Positions 1 through 8,592 of a stretch of 64,000 bases of DNA are shown piece by piece. The notes beneath the pieces are model-generated. The model was not told where the DNA came from and searched no databases. It worked only from the letters and a program-made list of their open reading frames with translations. The stretch lies in assembly GCF_002803845.1 (NCBI RefSeq), contig NZ_CP024985.1, positions 1,054,001 to 1,118,000 on the forward strand, given 5' to 3'. A program made the position numbers and the translations under genes. This DNA is from Streptomyces lavendulae subsp. lavendulae (GTDB lineage: Bacteria > Actinomycetota > Actinomycetes > Streptomycetales > Streptomycetaceae). Numbering within the stretch: position 1 is the first letter of the stretch; the number at the start of each line of letters is the position of its first letter.

Positions 1-416
1 TCAAGCCGATCGGTTACTACCTCAAGCACCTCGACGCCCTGATCGACCGGGAGTTCGACCTGGTCCTCGCGGCGCAGGACCTCACCCGGCGCCACTGGCA
101 GGTCCTGCACGCCCTCACCACCGACGGCCCGCGGGACCCCGCCGGCCTCGCGGAGCGGCTGCTCCCGTTCTGGGACCGGGACGCGATCACCCTCGACGAG
201 GTCACCTCCGCCCTGGCCGCCCGCGGCTGGATCGCCCTCGACCCGGACTCCGGGACGTACGCGCTCACCGCCGCGGGAGACCGGGGCCACGCGGACGCCG
301 AACGGCTCGTCATGGCGGCCCGGGGCCGCGTGGCCGCCGGGGTCACCGACGAGGAGTACCTCGCCACCGTCGGCGTCCTCGCCCGGATGTGCGCCAACCT
401 CGAAGGGACCGGCTGA
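1..416 (+). CDS. MarR-family transcriptional regulator, 5'-truncated
   Basis: The open frame enters at the window edge (first full codon at base 3) and stops at TGA 414-416, so only the C-terminal 137 residues are visible. They read as a winged-helix DNA-binding domain: helices, then ARGWIALDPDSGTYALTAAG, which fits the beta-wing of MarR proteins, then a C-terminal helix that would form the dimer interface. The stop lies 3 bp from the stop of the convergent DJ-1/PfpI gene. The family identification is from pattern only. The ligand and targets cannot be told. Confidence 0.7.
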   Translation, partial: KPIGYYLKHLDALIDREFDLVLAAQDLTRRHWQVLHALTTDGPRDPAGLAERLLPFWDRDAITLDEVTSALAARGWIALDPDSGTYALTAAGDRGHADAERLVMAARGRVAAGVTDEEYLATVGVLARMCANLEGTG

Positions 417-419
417 CGG

Positions 420-986
420 TTACGCCAGCGGCGCCTTGGCCCGCAGCACCGTGAGGAACTCCCGCATCCACGCCGAGTGGTCGGGCCACGCGCGGGCGGA
501 GACCAGGGTGCCGTCGACCACGGCCTCGGAGTCCTCGAAACCGGCCCCCGCCGCCCTCATGTCCGGCTCCAGCGCCGGGTAGGCGGTGACCCGGCGGCCG
601 TCCAGGGCCCCGCTCGCGGCGGTGATCAGCGGTCCGTGGCAGATCTGCGCGATCGGCTTGTCGGCCCCTGCGAAGGCGGCCAGGATCCGCCGCACGTCGG
701 GGTCGTTGCGCAGGTACTCCGGCGCGCGCCCGCCGGGGACGACCACGGCGGCGTACTGCTCGGGAACTACGTCCGCGAAGGCGATGTCGGCCGGCCAGGT
801 GTAGCCGGGCTTCTCCGTGTAGGTGTCGAAGCCCTCCTCGAAGTCGTGCACGACGAAGCGCAGCTTCTTGACCGAGGGGGCCGCGATGTGCACCTCGTAC
901 CCCTCCTCGCGCAGGCGCTGGTAGGGGTAGAGGACCTCCAGCGACTCCGCCGCGTCGCCGGTCACGATGAGGATCTTCGCTGCCAT
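420..986 (-). CDS. DJ-1/PfpI family protein
   Basis: 188 residues, the full length of a single-domain DJ-1/PfpI protein. The nucleophile elbow AQICHGP places the reactive cysteine at residue 116. Glu14 (GDAAESLE), which in this family polarises the cysteine, and VVVPGGRAPEYLR (about 81-93) are also present. Relatives act as glyoxalase III/deglycase-type stress proteins, as cysteine peptidases or as amidases. Which applies here is not decidable from sequence. The ATG start fits the family's N-terminus, KILIVTGDAAESLE. Confidence 0.85.
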   Translation of the reverse strand: MAAKILIVTGDAAESLEVLYPYQRLREEGYEVHIAAPSVKKLRFVVHDFEEGFDTYTEKPGYTWPADIAFADVVPEQYAAVVVPGGRAPEYLRNDPDVRRILAAFAGADKPIAQICHGPLITAASGALDGRRVTAYPALEPDMRAAGAGFEDSEAVVDGTLVSARAWPDHSAWMREFLTVLRAKAPLA

Positions 987-1203
987 GGGCTGCTCCCGGT
1001 AGGACTGTTCACGGTCACCTCGGCCCTGCCGAGGCCACCGCTACCGTGCCCGAGCCGGCCGGACGGCAAACCCCAAGGTCCGCGCCCCCGACACATGGCC
1101 TTTACCTGTTGGGCACATGACAATGTGACTCTCGCTCTGCCACCTGACACCCCGCCAACTGCCATGGTGGGGACGGTGCGTGTGGAGAGGTGTCCCCCAC
1201 GTC

Positions 1204-2025
1204 ATGAGAATCTCCCGTACCACCCCCTGGGCGGCCGCCGCGGCGGCCGCCGCGCTGTTGCTCGTACCGGCCACCGCCACGGCGGGCCAGCGGACGGCGG
1301 CACCCCACGCCGCGGCCGCCCCGGCCGGCTCGGTCGGCTCGGTCGACGCGTACTACGCCGCGGCCGAGGGCAAGACCGGCGCCGCGCTGAAGACGGCCCT
1401 GCACAACATCATCAAGAACCAGTCCAAGGTCACGTACGACGGCGTGTGGAACGCGCTGAAGGTGACCGACCAGGACCCGGCGAACCCCAACAACGTCATC
1501 CTCGTCTACTCCGGCCGCTCCCAGTCCAAGTCGAGCAACGGCGGCGGGGTCAACGACTGGAACCGCGAGCACGTCTGGGCCAAGAGCCACGGCGACTTCG
1601 GCACCGCCACCGGCCCGGGTACCGACCTGCACCACCTGCGCCCCGAAGACGTCACCGTCAACAGCACGCGCGGCAACAAGGACTTCGACATGGGCGGCAG
1701 CCCGGTGGCGGAGGCCCCGGGCAGCTACACCGACGCCGACTCCTTCGAGCCCCGGGACGCGGTCAAGGGCGACGTCGCGCGGATGCTGCTGTACATGGCG
1801 GTGCGCTACGACGGCGGTGACGGTTTCGCCGACCTGGAGGTCAACGACAAGGTCGACAACGGCAGCGCACCGGCGATAGGCCGGATCAGCGTGCTGAAGC
1901 AGTGGAACCAGCAGGACCCGCCGGACGCCTTCGAGCAGCGCCGCAACCAGGTCATCTACGACACCTACCAGCACAACCGCAACCCGTTCATCGACCACCC
2001 GGAGTGGGTCAACTCCATCTGGTAG
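1204..2025 (+). CDS. Secreted endonuclease I family nuclease
   Basis: 273 residues starting at ATG 1204, chosen because MRISRTTPWA followed by an Ala/Leu stretch is a normal Sec signal peptide ending near ATAGQ. The mature part carries the endonuclease I (EndA/NucM-like) signatures WNREHVWAKSHG (about 119-130, catalytic His123 region) and TDLHHLRPEDVTVNS (140-154), typical of beta-beta-alpha metal nucleases. It probably degrades extracellular DNA or RNA for nutrient release. Monocistronic. It converges on the 2-MIB methyltransferase gene, with a shared hairpin at 2053-2082 between them. Confidence 0.85.
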   Translation: MRISRTTPWAAAAAAAALLLVPATATAGQRTAAPHAAAAPAGSVGSVDAYYAAAEGKTGAALKTALHNIIKNQSKVTYDGVWNALKVTDQDPANPNNVILVYSGRSQSKSSNGGGVNDWNREHVWAKSHGDFGTATGPGTDLHHLRPEDVTVNSTRGNKDFDMGGSPVAEAPGSYTDADSFEPRDAVKGDVARMLLYMAVRYDGGDGFADLEVNDKVDNGSAPAIGRISVLKQWNQQDPPDAFEQRRNQVIYDTYQHNRNPFIDHPEWVNSIW

Positions 2026-2052
2026 CCGACCCTCCCCGACCCTCCCCGACCT

Positions 2053-2082
2053 GTCCGGGCCCGACGGATCACGGGCCCGGAC
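2053..2082. terminator. Bidirectional hairpin terminator
   Basis: GTCCGGGCCCG (2053-2063) and CGGGCCCGGAC (2072-2082) form a perfect 11-bp stem with an 8-nt loop. It sits in the 63-bp gap between the convergent nuclease and methyltransferase genes. There is no T-tract, which is common for Streptomyces terminators. Confidence 0.7.
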
Positions 2083-2088
2083 CGGGCG

Positions 2089-2982
2089 TCAGACGCGGTC
2101 GGCGGCGATCAGCACGTACTGGAACGACCCGTCCTCGTAGGACTTGATGAAGGCCTCCTCGATACCCGTCACCAGGGAGGACGTGGCCCGCAGCCGCCAG
2201 TAGGGCAGCGTGTCCGGGGTGAGGTCGATGACGGTCTGCGGGACCAGACGGTTGTCGGCCATGGCGCGCAGGTACTCGCGCCGCGAGTGGATGTTGCACT
2301 CGAAGTGGGCGTTGATCTGCGAGACCCACTTCGACGGCTGGCCGTACTTCGGGTTCCAGCAGCCGGTGATGGTCACGTAGCGGCCGCCGACCTTGAGGAT
2401 GCGGGAGTGCTCGGCCATCAGGTCGTGCAGGTCGACGTACATGCTGGACTCGTTGTTCCAGGAGGCGGACACTGAGCCGCTCTCCAGGGGCGTGTCGAGC
2501 ATGTTGCAGACGCGGGCGCGGACGTGGTCCGCGATGCCCAGCTCACGCGCGCGCTGGTTGGCGAAGTCGGCCTGCTTGGCCGACAGGGTGACGCCCTCCA
2601 CCTTGCACCCGAAGCGCTGGTGGGCCATCACCATCGAGCCGCCACGGCCGCAGCCGGCGTCGACCAGCGTGTCGTCGCGCCCGATGGCGCCCAGGCCGTC
2701 GAGCAGTACGTCGGTCTGGGCCGACTCCAGCCGGTGCAGCTCGGCGACCAGCTTCTTCTCGTACGTGCTGTCGGCGGGGTCCCCGAGGGCCTCCGTGGCG
2801 ACGGGGCCGACGCCGTAGTGGTGGTGGTAGAGACCGTCGACATCGCCGAGGCGCAGGTTCACGGGCCGGGCCTCTTCGTTCCAGTACCGGGCGATGTCGC
2901 CCTGGTAGGGCGTCGCCGGGGCCGGGATGAATGCTGAGGCGCCAAGGGTGGGAGTGATCTCAGTGGTCACGGATGGGTCCAT
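2089..2982 (-). CDS. Geranyl diphosphate 2-C-methyltransferase (2-MIB pathway)
   Basis: 297 residues. SAM-dependent methyltransferase fold with motif I VDAGCGRGGSMVMAH at about 107-121, and overall resemblance to the sterol/cyclopropane-type C-methyltransferase group. In the 2-MIB pathway this enzyme methylates C2 of geranyl diphosphate with SAM to give 2-methyl-GPP. The assignment is strengthened by the gene starting 3 bp after the stop of the 2-MIB synthase gene, the standard cassette order. The last two genes are surely cotranscribed. ATG 2982 is chosen for the spacing and for the match to the family N-terminus. Confidence 0.93.
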   Translation of the reverse strand: MDPSVTTEITPTLGASAFIPAPATPYQGDIARYWNEEARPVNLRLGDVDGLYHHHYGVGPVATEALGDPADSTYEKKLVAELHRLESAQTDVLLDGLGAIGRDDTLVDAGCGRGGSMVMAHQRFGCKVEGVTLSAKQADFANQRARELGIADHVRARVCNMLDTPLESGSVSASWNNESSMYVDLHDLMAEHSRILKVGGRYVTITGCWNPKYGQPSKWVSQINAHFECNIHSRREYLRAMADNRLVPQTVIDLTPDTLPYWRLRATSSLVTGIEEAFIKSYEDGSFQYVLIAADRV

Positions 2983-2985
2983 TCC

Positions 2986-4296
2986 TTACCAGAAGTCGGG
3001 CAGGCTGTAGCGGTAGGTGTTGGTCATGTGCCAGTAGTGGTTGCCGTCGACCCAGACGGCCACGCCCCGCAGGAAGCGGAGCATGCGCGGGTCGGGCCAG
3101 GAGGCGGCCAACGCGGCGGCCTCGGCCTCGAACGCGTGCATGAGCTCGTTGTGGACCTCGACCGCCTTGAGGTAGCCCTCCTTGTCGGAGAGACCTTCCT
3201 GCTCGGCGATCACCACCGGCAGGTTCAGGTGTTTGCCGGGGCTCTTGAGCTCCTTGGTGTACGAGTAGAGGTCGTTCGAGATCGTGGTGGCGTTGCCGGC
3301 GAGCGCGATGACCCGCTGCAGGGCGGGCAGGGCGTGCAGGTCCGGCGGCAGCTCGTAGCCGCCGACGGTGTCGGTGATGGTGGGGCAGGGGCGGAAGTTG
3401 TTGAACTGCCGCATCGACAGGTACTCCCACACCTCGGGCGTGTAGTCCGTCTGCGCCCAGGCCGCCTCCGCGAGGTACCCCATGTGCAGCCGGGCCATGT
3501 CGTGGCGGAACCGGTCGGCCTGGGAGGGGGTGGCGGCCTCGGAGAAGTACGCCATGGCCGAGCGGTAGGAACGGCGGGCGGCGTCCGAGAGCAGGGACTC
3601 GGCCCACAGCGGCTGGTACTCCGCCGTCGTGTGGAGCGGGTCCAGGGCGGTGTGGGCCAGCAGAAGCCTTCCTCCAAGGCCGACCGGCGAGCCTCCGTGG
3701 TCCTCGCAGTAGACGTCGTCGACGACGTTCTCGGCGACCATCAGCCGGGTGGCGATCATCAGGTGGTCGACGGTCGGGGCGTCCGGGTGGCAGGCGACCA
3801 TGTAGCGGCCCACGGAGAAGCCGTCGAACTGGTCCTCCCACTCCGGGGGGTAGGCCTCGACCTCGTCCACCGCCCACCGCTTGATCCGTCGGCTGACCTC
3901 CGCCACACGGACGGGGTCGGGCTCCGGCACGGGGTGGTGGTAGAGACCGGGGATCGGCCGGCCCTCCGCCGCAGCGGCCTCCGTCCCCGGCCGCGCGGAC
4001 GGGACGGCTGCCGCCGCCGGGTCCGCCGCGGCGGACGGGACGGGCGGCCCTTCGCGCCGGGCCGGGTGCAGCACTGCCGTGCCCATGCCGCTCGGGCCGC
4101 GGACGATCCGGTCGAGGGCGGGGTTGGGTCCCGGGACCGTGGCGGCCCCGGCCCCGGCCGGTGCGGCCGCGGCCGGCTCCGGTACGGAGGTCCGGGCGCC
4201 GGGTCCGAAGGGCAGCGACGGTCCGGTCGGCAGGGGCGGCCGGAGAGCGGTGCCGGGAAGGGCCGACCGCAGGGGGGACGTCCCGGAGTCGGGCAT
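2986..4296 (-). CDS. 2-methylisoborneol synthase (class I terpene cyclase, encapsulin cargo)
   Basis: 436 residues. Cyclises 2-methyl-GPP to 2-methylisoborneol. The catalytic domain starts near residue 115. It has the variant acidic motif DDVYCED (193-199) in place of DDxxD and the NSE triad NDLYSYTKE (341-349), both typical of 2-MIB synthases. The first roughly 115 residues are Pro/Ala/Gly-rich and look disordered. In family 2B encapsulin systems this type of extension is known to target the enzyme into the shell encoded just upstream. The gap to the shell gene is 189 bp and contains a strong palindrome. The methyltransferase follows 3 bp downstream. Confidence 0.95.
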   Translation of the reverse strand: MPDSGTSPLRSALPGTALRPPLPTGPSLPFGPGARTSVPEPAAAAPAGAGAATVPGPNPALDRIVRGPSGMGTAVLHPARREGPPVPSAAADPAAAAVPSARPGTEAAAAEGRPIPGLYHHPVPEPDPVRVAEVSRRIKRWAVDEVEAYPPEWEDQFDGFSVGRYMVACHPDAPTVDHLMIATRLMVAENVVDDVYCEDHGGSPVGLGGRLLLAHTALDPLHTTAEYQPLWAESLLSDAARRSYRSAMAYFSEAATPSQADRFRHDMARLHMGYLAEAAWAQTDYTPEVWEYLSMRQFNNFRPCPTITDTVGGYELPPDLHALPALQRVIALAGNATTISNDLYSYTKELKSPGKHLNLPVVIAEQEGLSDKEGYLKAVEVHNELMHAFEAEAAALAASWPDPRMLRFLRGVAVWVDGNHYWHMTNTYRYSLPDFW

Positions 4297-4407
4297 CCAT
4301 GGCTCCTAAGTGAGATGGGTGGGCTGTTCCGTATCTCGGGCAGGCGGCACCGCTCGGCACACCGCCGTGCGGGACGGACGGACCGGACGGGCCCTGAGGA
4401 GCGCGCA

Positions 4408-4437
4408 CGCCGGACACCCCCGCGGGGGTGTCCGGCG
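4408..4437 (-). terminator. 30-bp perfect palindrome between shell and cargo genes
   Basis: Two 15-bp arms (4408-4422 and 4423-4437) with no mismatch. The left arm begins CGCCGGACACCC when read on the minus strand. It lies in the 189-bp gap between the encapsulin stop (4486) and the 2-MIB synthase start (4296). It could be an intrinsic terminator or attenuator that lets shell transcripts exceed cargo transcripts, or an mRNA-stabilising 3' hairpin. No T-tract follows. Confidence 0.6.
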
Positions 4438-4485
4438 GATCAGGGCCGGCCGGCCCGGTCCCGGCCCTGACCGCCGGGACACTCC

Positions 4486-5898
4486 CTAGTCGCGGCTCCG
4501 CGCGATCTGCACGTTCTCCAGCACGCCGAGCGCGTCGGGAACGAGGATGGCGGCGGAGTAGTACGTGGTCACCAGGTAGGAGATGATGGCCTGCTCGTCG
4601 ATCCCCATGAACCGCACCGACAGGCCCGGTTCGTACTCCTCCGGCAGCCCGGTCTGGCGCAGACCGACGACGCCCTGGTTGTCCTCGCCGGTGCGCATGG
4701 CGAGGATCGAGCTGGTGTTGTCCTTGCTGATCGGGATCTTGTTGCACGGCAGGATCGGGACACCGCGCCAGGCCGGTACCTGCTGACCGCCGAGGTCGAC
4801 GTGGTCCGGGTAGAGCCCGCGGGCGTTGAGTTCGCGCCCGATGGCCGCGATGGTCCGCGGGTGTGCGAAGAACAGCTTGGTGCCGCGCCGGCGGCAGAGC
4901 AGTTCATCGAGGTCGTCCGGGGTGGGCGGGCCGGAGTGGGTCTGGATCCGCTGCTTGAAGGAGGCGTTGTGCAGCAGACCGAATTCCCGGTTGTTGATCA
5001 GCTCGTGCTCCTGGCGCTCGCGCAGCGCCTCGATGGTGAGCCTGAGCTGTTCCTCGGTCTGGTTGTGCGGGCCGTTGTAGAGGTCGACCACGCGGGTGTG
5101 GACCCGCAGGACCGTCTGCGCGATGGAGAGTTCGTACTCGCGCGGGTTGAGCTCGTAGTCGACGAAGGTGCCGGGCAGCTCGGGCTCGCCGGTGTGGCCG
5201 GCGGACATGGCGATCTCGGCCTCGCCGTGCTTGTTCTGCCGCTGCCTCGGCAGGCTGCTGAACTGCTGTACGTGCGCCTGGAGTTGCGGCGCGTTGGACA
5301 GGACGGAGGCGAAGTCGGCACGGGAAAGGCTGAGCAGGGTGCCCGCGGTCTCGGCGGTGGCGCTGTAGTCCCACTCGGCGTCGGCGTCCAGCAGGGCGTT
5401 CTCGCCGAACCGGTCGCCGTCGGCGAGGACGGCGACGGCGACCTCGTCGCCGTACTTGCCGACCGAGGTCTGGGCGATCCGGCCGTGGGCGATCAGGTGG
5501 ATCCGGTCGGCCGGGGTGCCGCGCTGGACGAGGACCTCACCGGGTCCGAAGTCGCGCTGGACGCAGCGGGCGGCGAGCGCGCCGAGCACCTCGACGTCGT
5601 CGAAGCCCCGCAGCAGCGCGAGTTCGCCGAGTTCCCGCGGGATCACGCGGACGGTGGCGCCGTCCTGCACGAACTCGATGCGCCCGTCACCCACGGTGTA
5701 GCTGAGGCGGCGGTTCACCCGGTAGGTGCCGCCCTTGGTTTCGACCCAGGGGAGCGTCCGCAGCAGCCAGCGGGAGGTGATCTCCTGCATCTGCGGGGCG
5801 GACTTGGTGGTGGTGGCAAGGTTGCGGGCGGCCGCCGTACCCAGGCTGGACTGCCGGGGCGGAGCGGACTGCGGCTCCGTGCTGGCGTCAACGGTCAT
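4486..5898 (-). CDS. eshA: Family 2B encapsulin shell protein with cyclic-nucleotide-binding-like domain (EshA type)
   Basis: 470 residues. Self-assembling HK97-fold nanocompartment shell. A cNMP-binding-like domain (about 96-205) is inserted in the shell fold, the hallmark of family 2B. The N-terminal arm (1-50) includes [22 protein letters not shown], close to known EshA proteins. The phosphate-binding cassette reads FGENALL followed by WDYSATA, so the Arg normal in true cAMP binders is Tyr here. ATG 5898 is preferred over an upstream in-frame ATG because GAAGGAGAG lies just before it. The gene precedes the 2-MIB synthase, whose product this shell type is known to enclose. Confidence 0.93.
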   Translation of the reverse strand: MTVDASTEPQSAPPRQSSLGTAAARNLATTTKSAPQMQEITSRWLLRTLPWVETKGGTYRVNRRLSYTVGDGRIEFVQDGATVRVIPRELGELALLRGFDDVEVLGALAARCVQRDFGPGEVLVQRGTPADRIHLIAHGRIAQTSVGKYGDEVAVAVLADGDRFGENALLDADAEWDYSATAETAGTLLSLSRADFASVLSNAPQLQAHVQQFSSLPRQRQNKHGEAEIAMSAGHTGEPELPGTFVDYELNPREYELSIAQTVLRVHTRVVDLYNGPHNQTEEQLRLTIEALRERQEHELINNREFGLLHNASFKQRIQTHSGPPTPDDLDELLCRRRGTKLFFAHPRTIAAIGRELNARGLYPDHVDLGGQQVPAWRGVPILPCNKIPISKDNTSSILAMRTGEDNQGVVGLRQTGLPEEYEPGLSVRFMGIDEQAIISYLVTTYYSAAILVPDALGVLENVQIARSRD

Positions 5899-6410
5899 CG
5901 GGCGAGCTCTCCTTCGCGGGGGCGGTGACCGTCGTCGCACACGGACGGGGTGGTCAACCGGTGAAAAGAGGAAGAAAGAGGAACAGGAGCAAGGGGGACG
6001 GACATCCGGGGAGTCCGCCCGAATCCGTTGGAACAGTAACGGCGGCGGAACCGGTGATCGTCATGAGGCCGAGGGCATTACCTCGATCCGGCGATCTCCG
6101 TCTCAGGTGCGTTTGCCCTGACGGCCGACCACATTCAAGCCCGGTCGAACATGGGTCCGATACGCCGCAGCGGGCCGCTCCCGCACCCCTCTCCCCCCCA
6201 CGCGTCACAGAGGTTTACGGGCGTCCCATCGCCACCACCTCCGGCCCCGCAGGCCCGCACGCTGCCACGACGCGATCCCCCGGTGTCACCCGGACCGGGA
6301 CCGGACACCGGCGCGGGGCCGTTCCCGCCCTCCCGCGCTCCGGGAACGACCGTCGCCCCGGCGTGCGCTTGCGTGTGGATCCGGACAACTCCCCCGCCGA
6401 TCAGCGGCCT
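5899..6410. other. Intergenic region upstream of the encapsulin gene
   Basis: 512 bp between the encapsulin start and the end of the GH20 gene. It must hold the 2-MIB cassette promoter. A purine-rich run (5961-6000, plus strand) is visible. I could not identify a convincing -10/-35 pair, an operator or a small gene. Confidence 0.4.
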
Positions 6411-8048
6411 TCACCCCCCGACGCGGTCGGCGAGGGCCCTGAAGTCGGCCCAGGGTGCCTGCGGCGGGCGGGCGTCCCAGAGCTTCTGGGACAGGGCCGC
6501 CAGCGGGAGCCGGATGCCCGCGGCCACCTGGTCCTGGGTCTGCGCACCGGCCAGGTCGGCCCAGACGGCGAGCCGCCCGCCGAGGATCTGCGCGTCGTAG
6601 CGGGCCGGGACGGCGGTGGTGCCGCGCAGCACCCGCGGGGTCCACTCCTCGTAGATCCGCCGGCCGGTGGGGTACGTGAACTGGTTGGGCTGGCCCAGCA
6701 CGTAGTACAGGTACTCGTCGTTGAGGTTGACGACCTTGCGGCCCGCGCTCAGGTACTCCAGCGGGGGCCGGGCGCCGATCTCCTTGCCGGTCCAGTACTC
6801 GACCTGGAGGTCCGGGGCCGCGGTGGCGACGCCGCCCCGGAAGAACCCGTCGTTCCAGGCCTTGAGGGTCTTGCCCGACGGGCGGACCACGGCGGCCCGG
6901 TCGTTGAGCCAGCCCGTCGCCAGGTCCTGGACCCGCGCGGTGGGTCCGTAGCGGGCGCGGGCGGCGGCCGCGAGCTTCGGGAAGGAGGCCTGCGGGTCGC
7001 GGACGACCAGGGCCTGGTACTCGTCGGCGCCCAGGTGCCAGGCACCGGCGGGGAACAACGGCAGGTACTCGCGCAGCAGTTCGTCCACGAGGCGGGCGGA
7101 GGCGGGGTTGGCTATGTCCACCGCGCCCTTGACGGCCCGGCCGTTCACGTCGTGCAGCTGGAGTTCGGGGTGGGCGCGCAGCACCGCGCCGAGGTGGCCG
7201 GGTGAGTCGATCTCGGGGACGACCGCGATGTGCAGGCGTGCGGCGAGGGCGTTGATCCCGCGTACGTCGGCCTTGGTGAGGTGCGGGGTGGAAACGATCT
7301 CCGGGTGGGTGTCGGACTGGATCCGGAAGGCCTGGTCGTCGGAGAAGTGCAGGCCCAGCTGGTTGAGTTTGAGGTCGGCCATCTCGCGCAGCCGGTTCTC
7401 TATCCAGGCGGGGGTGAAGTTCTTGCGCGCGATGTCGAGGTTGAGGCCGCGCTGGGGTTTGGCGGGGGCGTCCTCGACCGTGCCCTCCGGGGCCGAGCCG
7501 GCTCCGCGTATCTCCTGTTTGAGGGTGCGGGTCCCGTAGAAGACGCCCGCCTCGTCGGGGGCGGTGATCCGCACCCGGCCGCCCTGGACGGTGAGGGCGT
7601 ACGACTCGGGCGGGCCGGAGCCCTTGGGGGCGAGGGCGAGCTGGACGTCGCCGGGCCCCGGCTCGGCCGACTCCGCGTAGCCGAGTTTCAGCTCGCCGGC
7701 GAGCAGTTTCGCCTCGTCGGACAGGGCCGCGCGGTCCGCGGGGGCCACGACGACCCGCGCCGCCGGGGCGGGCTTCCAGCCGGGGCCCCGGGCGGCATGG
7801 TGTTCGCGGACGGCCGGGACGGTGCGCGGGGCGGTGGAGAGCGGGTACGCGGACGGCGGGGGCGAGGGGGGTTCGGCGGCGCTCGACGCCGGGGAGGGCG
7901 CGGATCCGGTGGTGCCGGAGCTCCGGGGGCCGGACCCGGACGGCTCGGCTCCGGCGGAGCACGCGGGCACGGCGAGGGCGACCAGCACGGCGGCCGTCGC
8001 CGTGGTCAGGGCCCGGCCCCGCCGGAGCCGCCTCGTGCGCTGGCCCAT
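6411..8048 (-). CDS. GH20 beta-N-acetylhexosaminidase, lipoprotein
   Basis: 545 residues from ATG 8048. The start is chosen because it gives a lipoprotein signal peptide MGQRTRRLRRGRAL..LAVPAC with lipobox Cys30. A 40-residue Pro/Ser linker follows, then a GH20b-like domain and a TIM-barrel with RGLNLDIARKNF (200-211), FSDDQAFR and the catalytic Asp-Glu pair in WHLGADEY (D342-E343). The enzyme should release GlcNAc or GalNAc from chitin oligomers or other beta-linked glycans outside the membrane. Streptomyces use GlcNAc as a nutrient and developmental signal, so chitin turnover is a fair guess. Monocistronic. Confidence 0.9.
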   Translation of the reverse strand: MGQRTRRLRRGRALTTATAAVLVALAVPACSAGAEPSGSGPRSSGTTGSAPSPASSAAEPPSPPPSAYPLSTAPRTVPAVREHHAARGPGWKPAPAARVVVAPADRAALSDEAKLLAGELKLGYAESAEPGPGDVQLALAPKGSGPPESYALTVQGGRVRITAPDEAGVFYGTRTLKQEIRGAGSAPEGTVEDAPAKPQRGLNLDIARKNFTPAWIENRLREMADLKLNQLGLHFSDDQAFRIQSDTHPEIVSTPHLTKADVRGINALAARLHIAVVPEIDSPGHLGAVLRAHPELQLHDVNGRAVKGAVDIANPASARLVDELLREYLPLFPAGAWHLGADEYQALVVRDPQASFPKLAAAARARYGPTARVQDLATGWLNDRAAVVRPSGKTLKAWNDGFFRGGVATAAPDLQVEYWTGKEIGARPPLEYLSAGRKVVNLNDEYLYYVLGQPNQFTYPTGRRIYEEWTPRVLRGTTAVPARYDAQILGGRLAVWADLAGAQTQDQVAAGIRLPLAALSQKLWDARPPQAPWADFRALADRVGG

Positions 8049-8131
8049 GTCACACCCGTCCTGCCGCCGTGTCCCCCGTACCAACCTGGCACGGGGGACA
8101 CGGGGGCGCGACCCGGGGGCCGGGCCGGGGC

Positions 8132-8569
8132 TCAGCCCAGGGCGTCGAGGGCCTCCGCGGCGAAGCCGTGGTCCTGCTCGGGGGCCCCGCCGCCGACGCC
8201 GATGGCCCCGACGAGGCGGCCGTCGCGGTGGACGGGCAGTCCGCCGGCGATGAAGAGCAGCGGCCGGTCGAGGGCGGTGGGCAGGGTGTGGAAGGGGCCG
8301 CCGGGCAGGACCGCGTCGACGAGGTCGGCGGTGGGGGCGTTCAGCTGGAGGGCGGTGAACGCCTTGCGGGTGCTGGTCTCGCCGGAGATCAGGACGGCCC
8401 GGTCGTCGCGGCGGAAGGCCAGCGGGTGGCCGCCCGCGTCCAGGACGGTGACGCTGACCGTGACCCCGGCGGCCTCGGCGGCGGCCGTGGCCGTGGCGAC
8501 GAGCAGTTCGGCGTCCAGGGTGGTCAGCGGGGCGACGGCGGTACGGGGGGCGGTGGCGGTGCGGGACAT
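8132..8569 (-). CDS. GlcG/HbpS-family protein
   Basis: 145 residues without a signal peptide. The GlcG/HbpS fold is recognisable from VSVTVLDAGGHPLAFRRDD, the STRKAFTAL helix and LPVHRDGRLVGAIGVGGG. HbpS members bind haem and sense redox stress. Other members sit with glycolate or diol operons and have unknown roles. This copy lies 23 bp downstream of an MFS exporter gene and is probably cotranscribed with it, so a role in xenobiotic handling is possible but unproven. Confidence 0.82.
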   Translation of the reverse strand: MSRTATAPRTAVAPLTTLDAELLVATATAAAEAAGVTVSVTVLDAGGHPLAFRRDDRAVLISGETSTRKAFTALQLNAPTADLVDAVLPGGPFHTLPTALDRPLLFIAGGLPVHRDGRLVGAIGVGGGAPEQDHGFAAEALDALG

Positions 8570-8592
8570 GGCGGTGCTCCTCGGGTGGGGGA

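Noticed and set aside
2960..4747. A 595-codon minus-strand frame over the 2-MIB synthase
   Set aside because: Arg/Pro/Ala-rich shadow of the synthase in another frame. The true frame has the catalytic acidic motifs.
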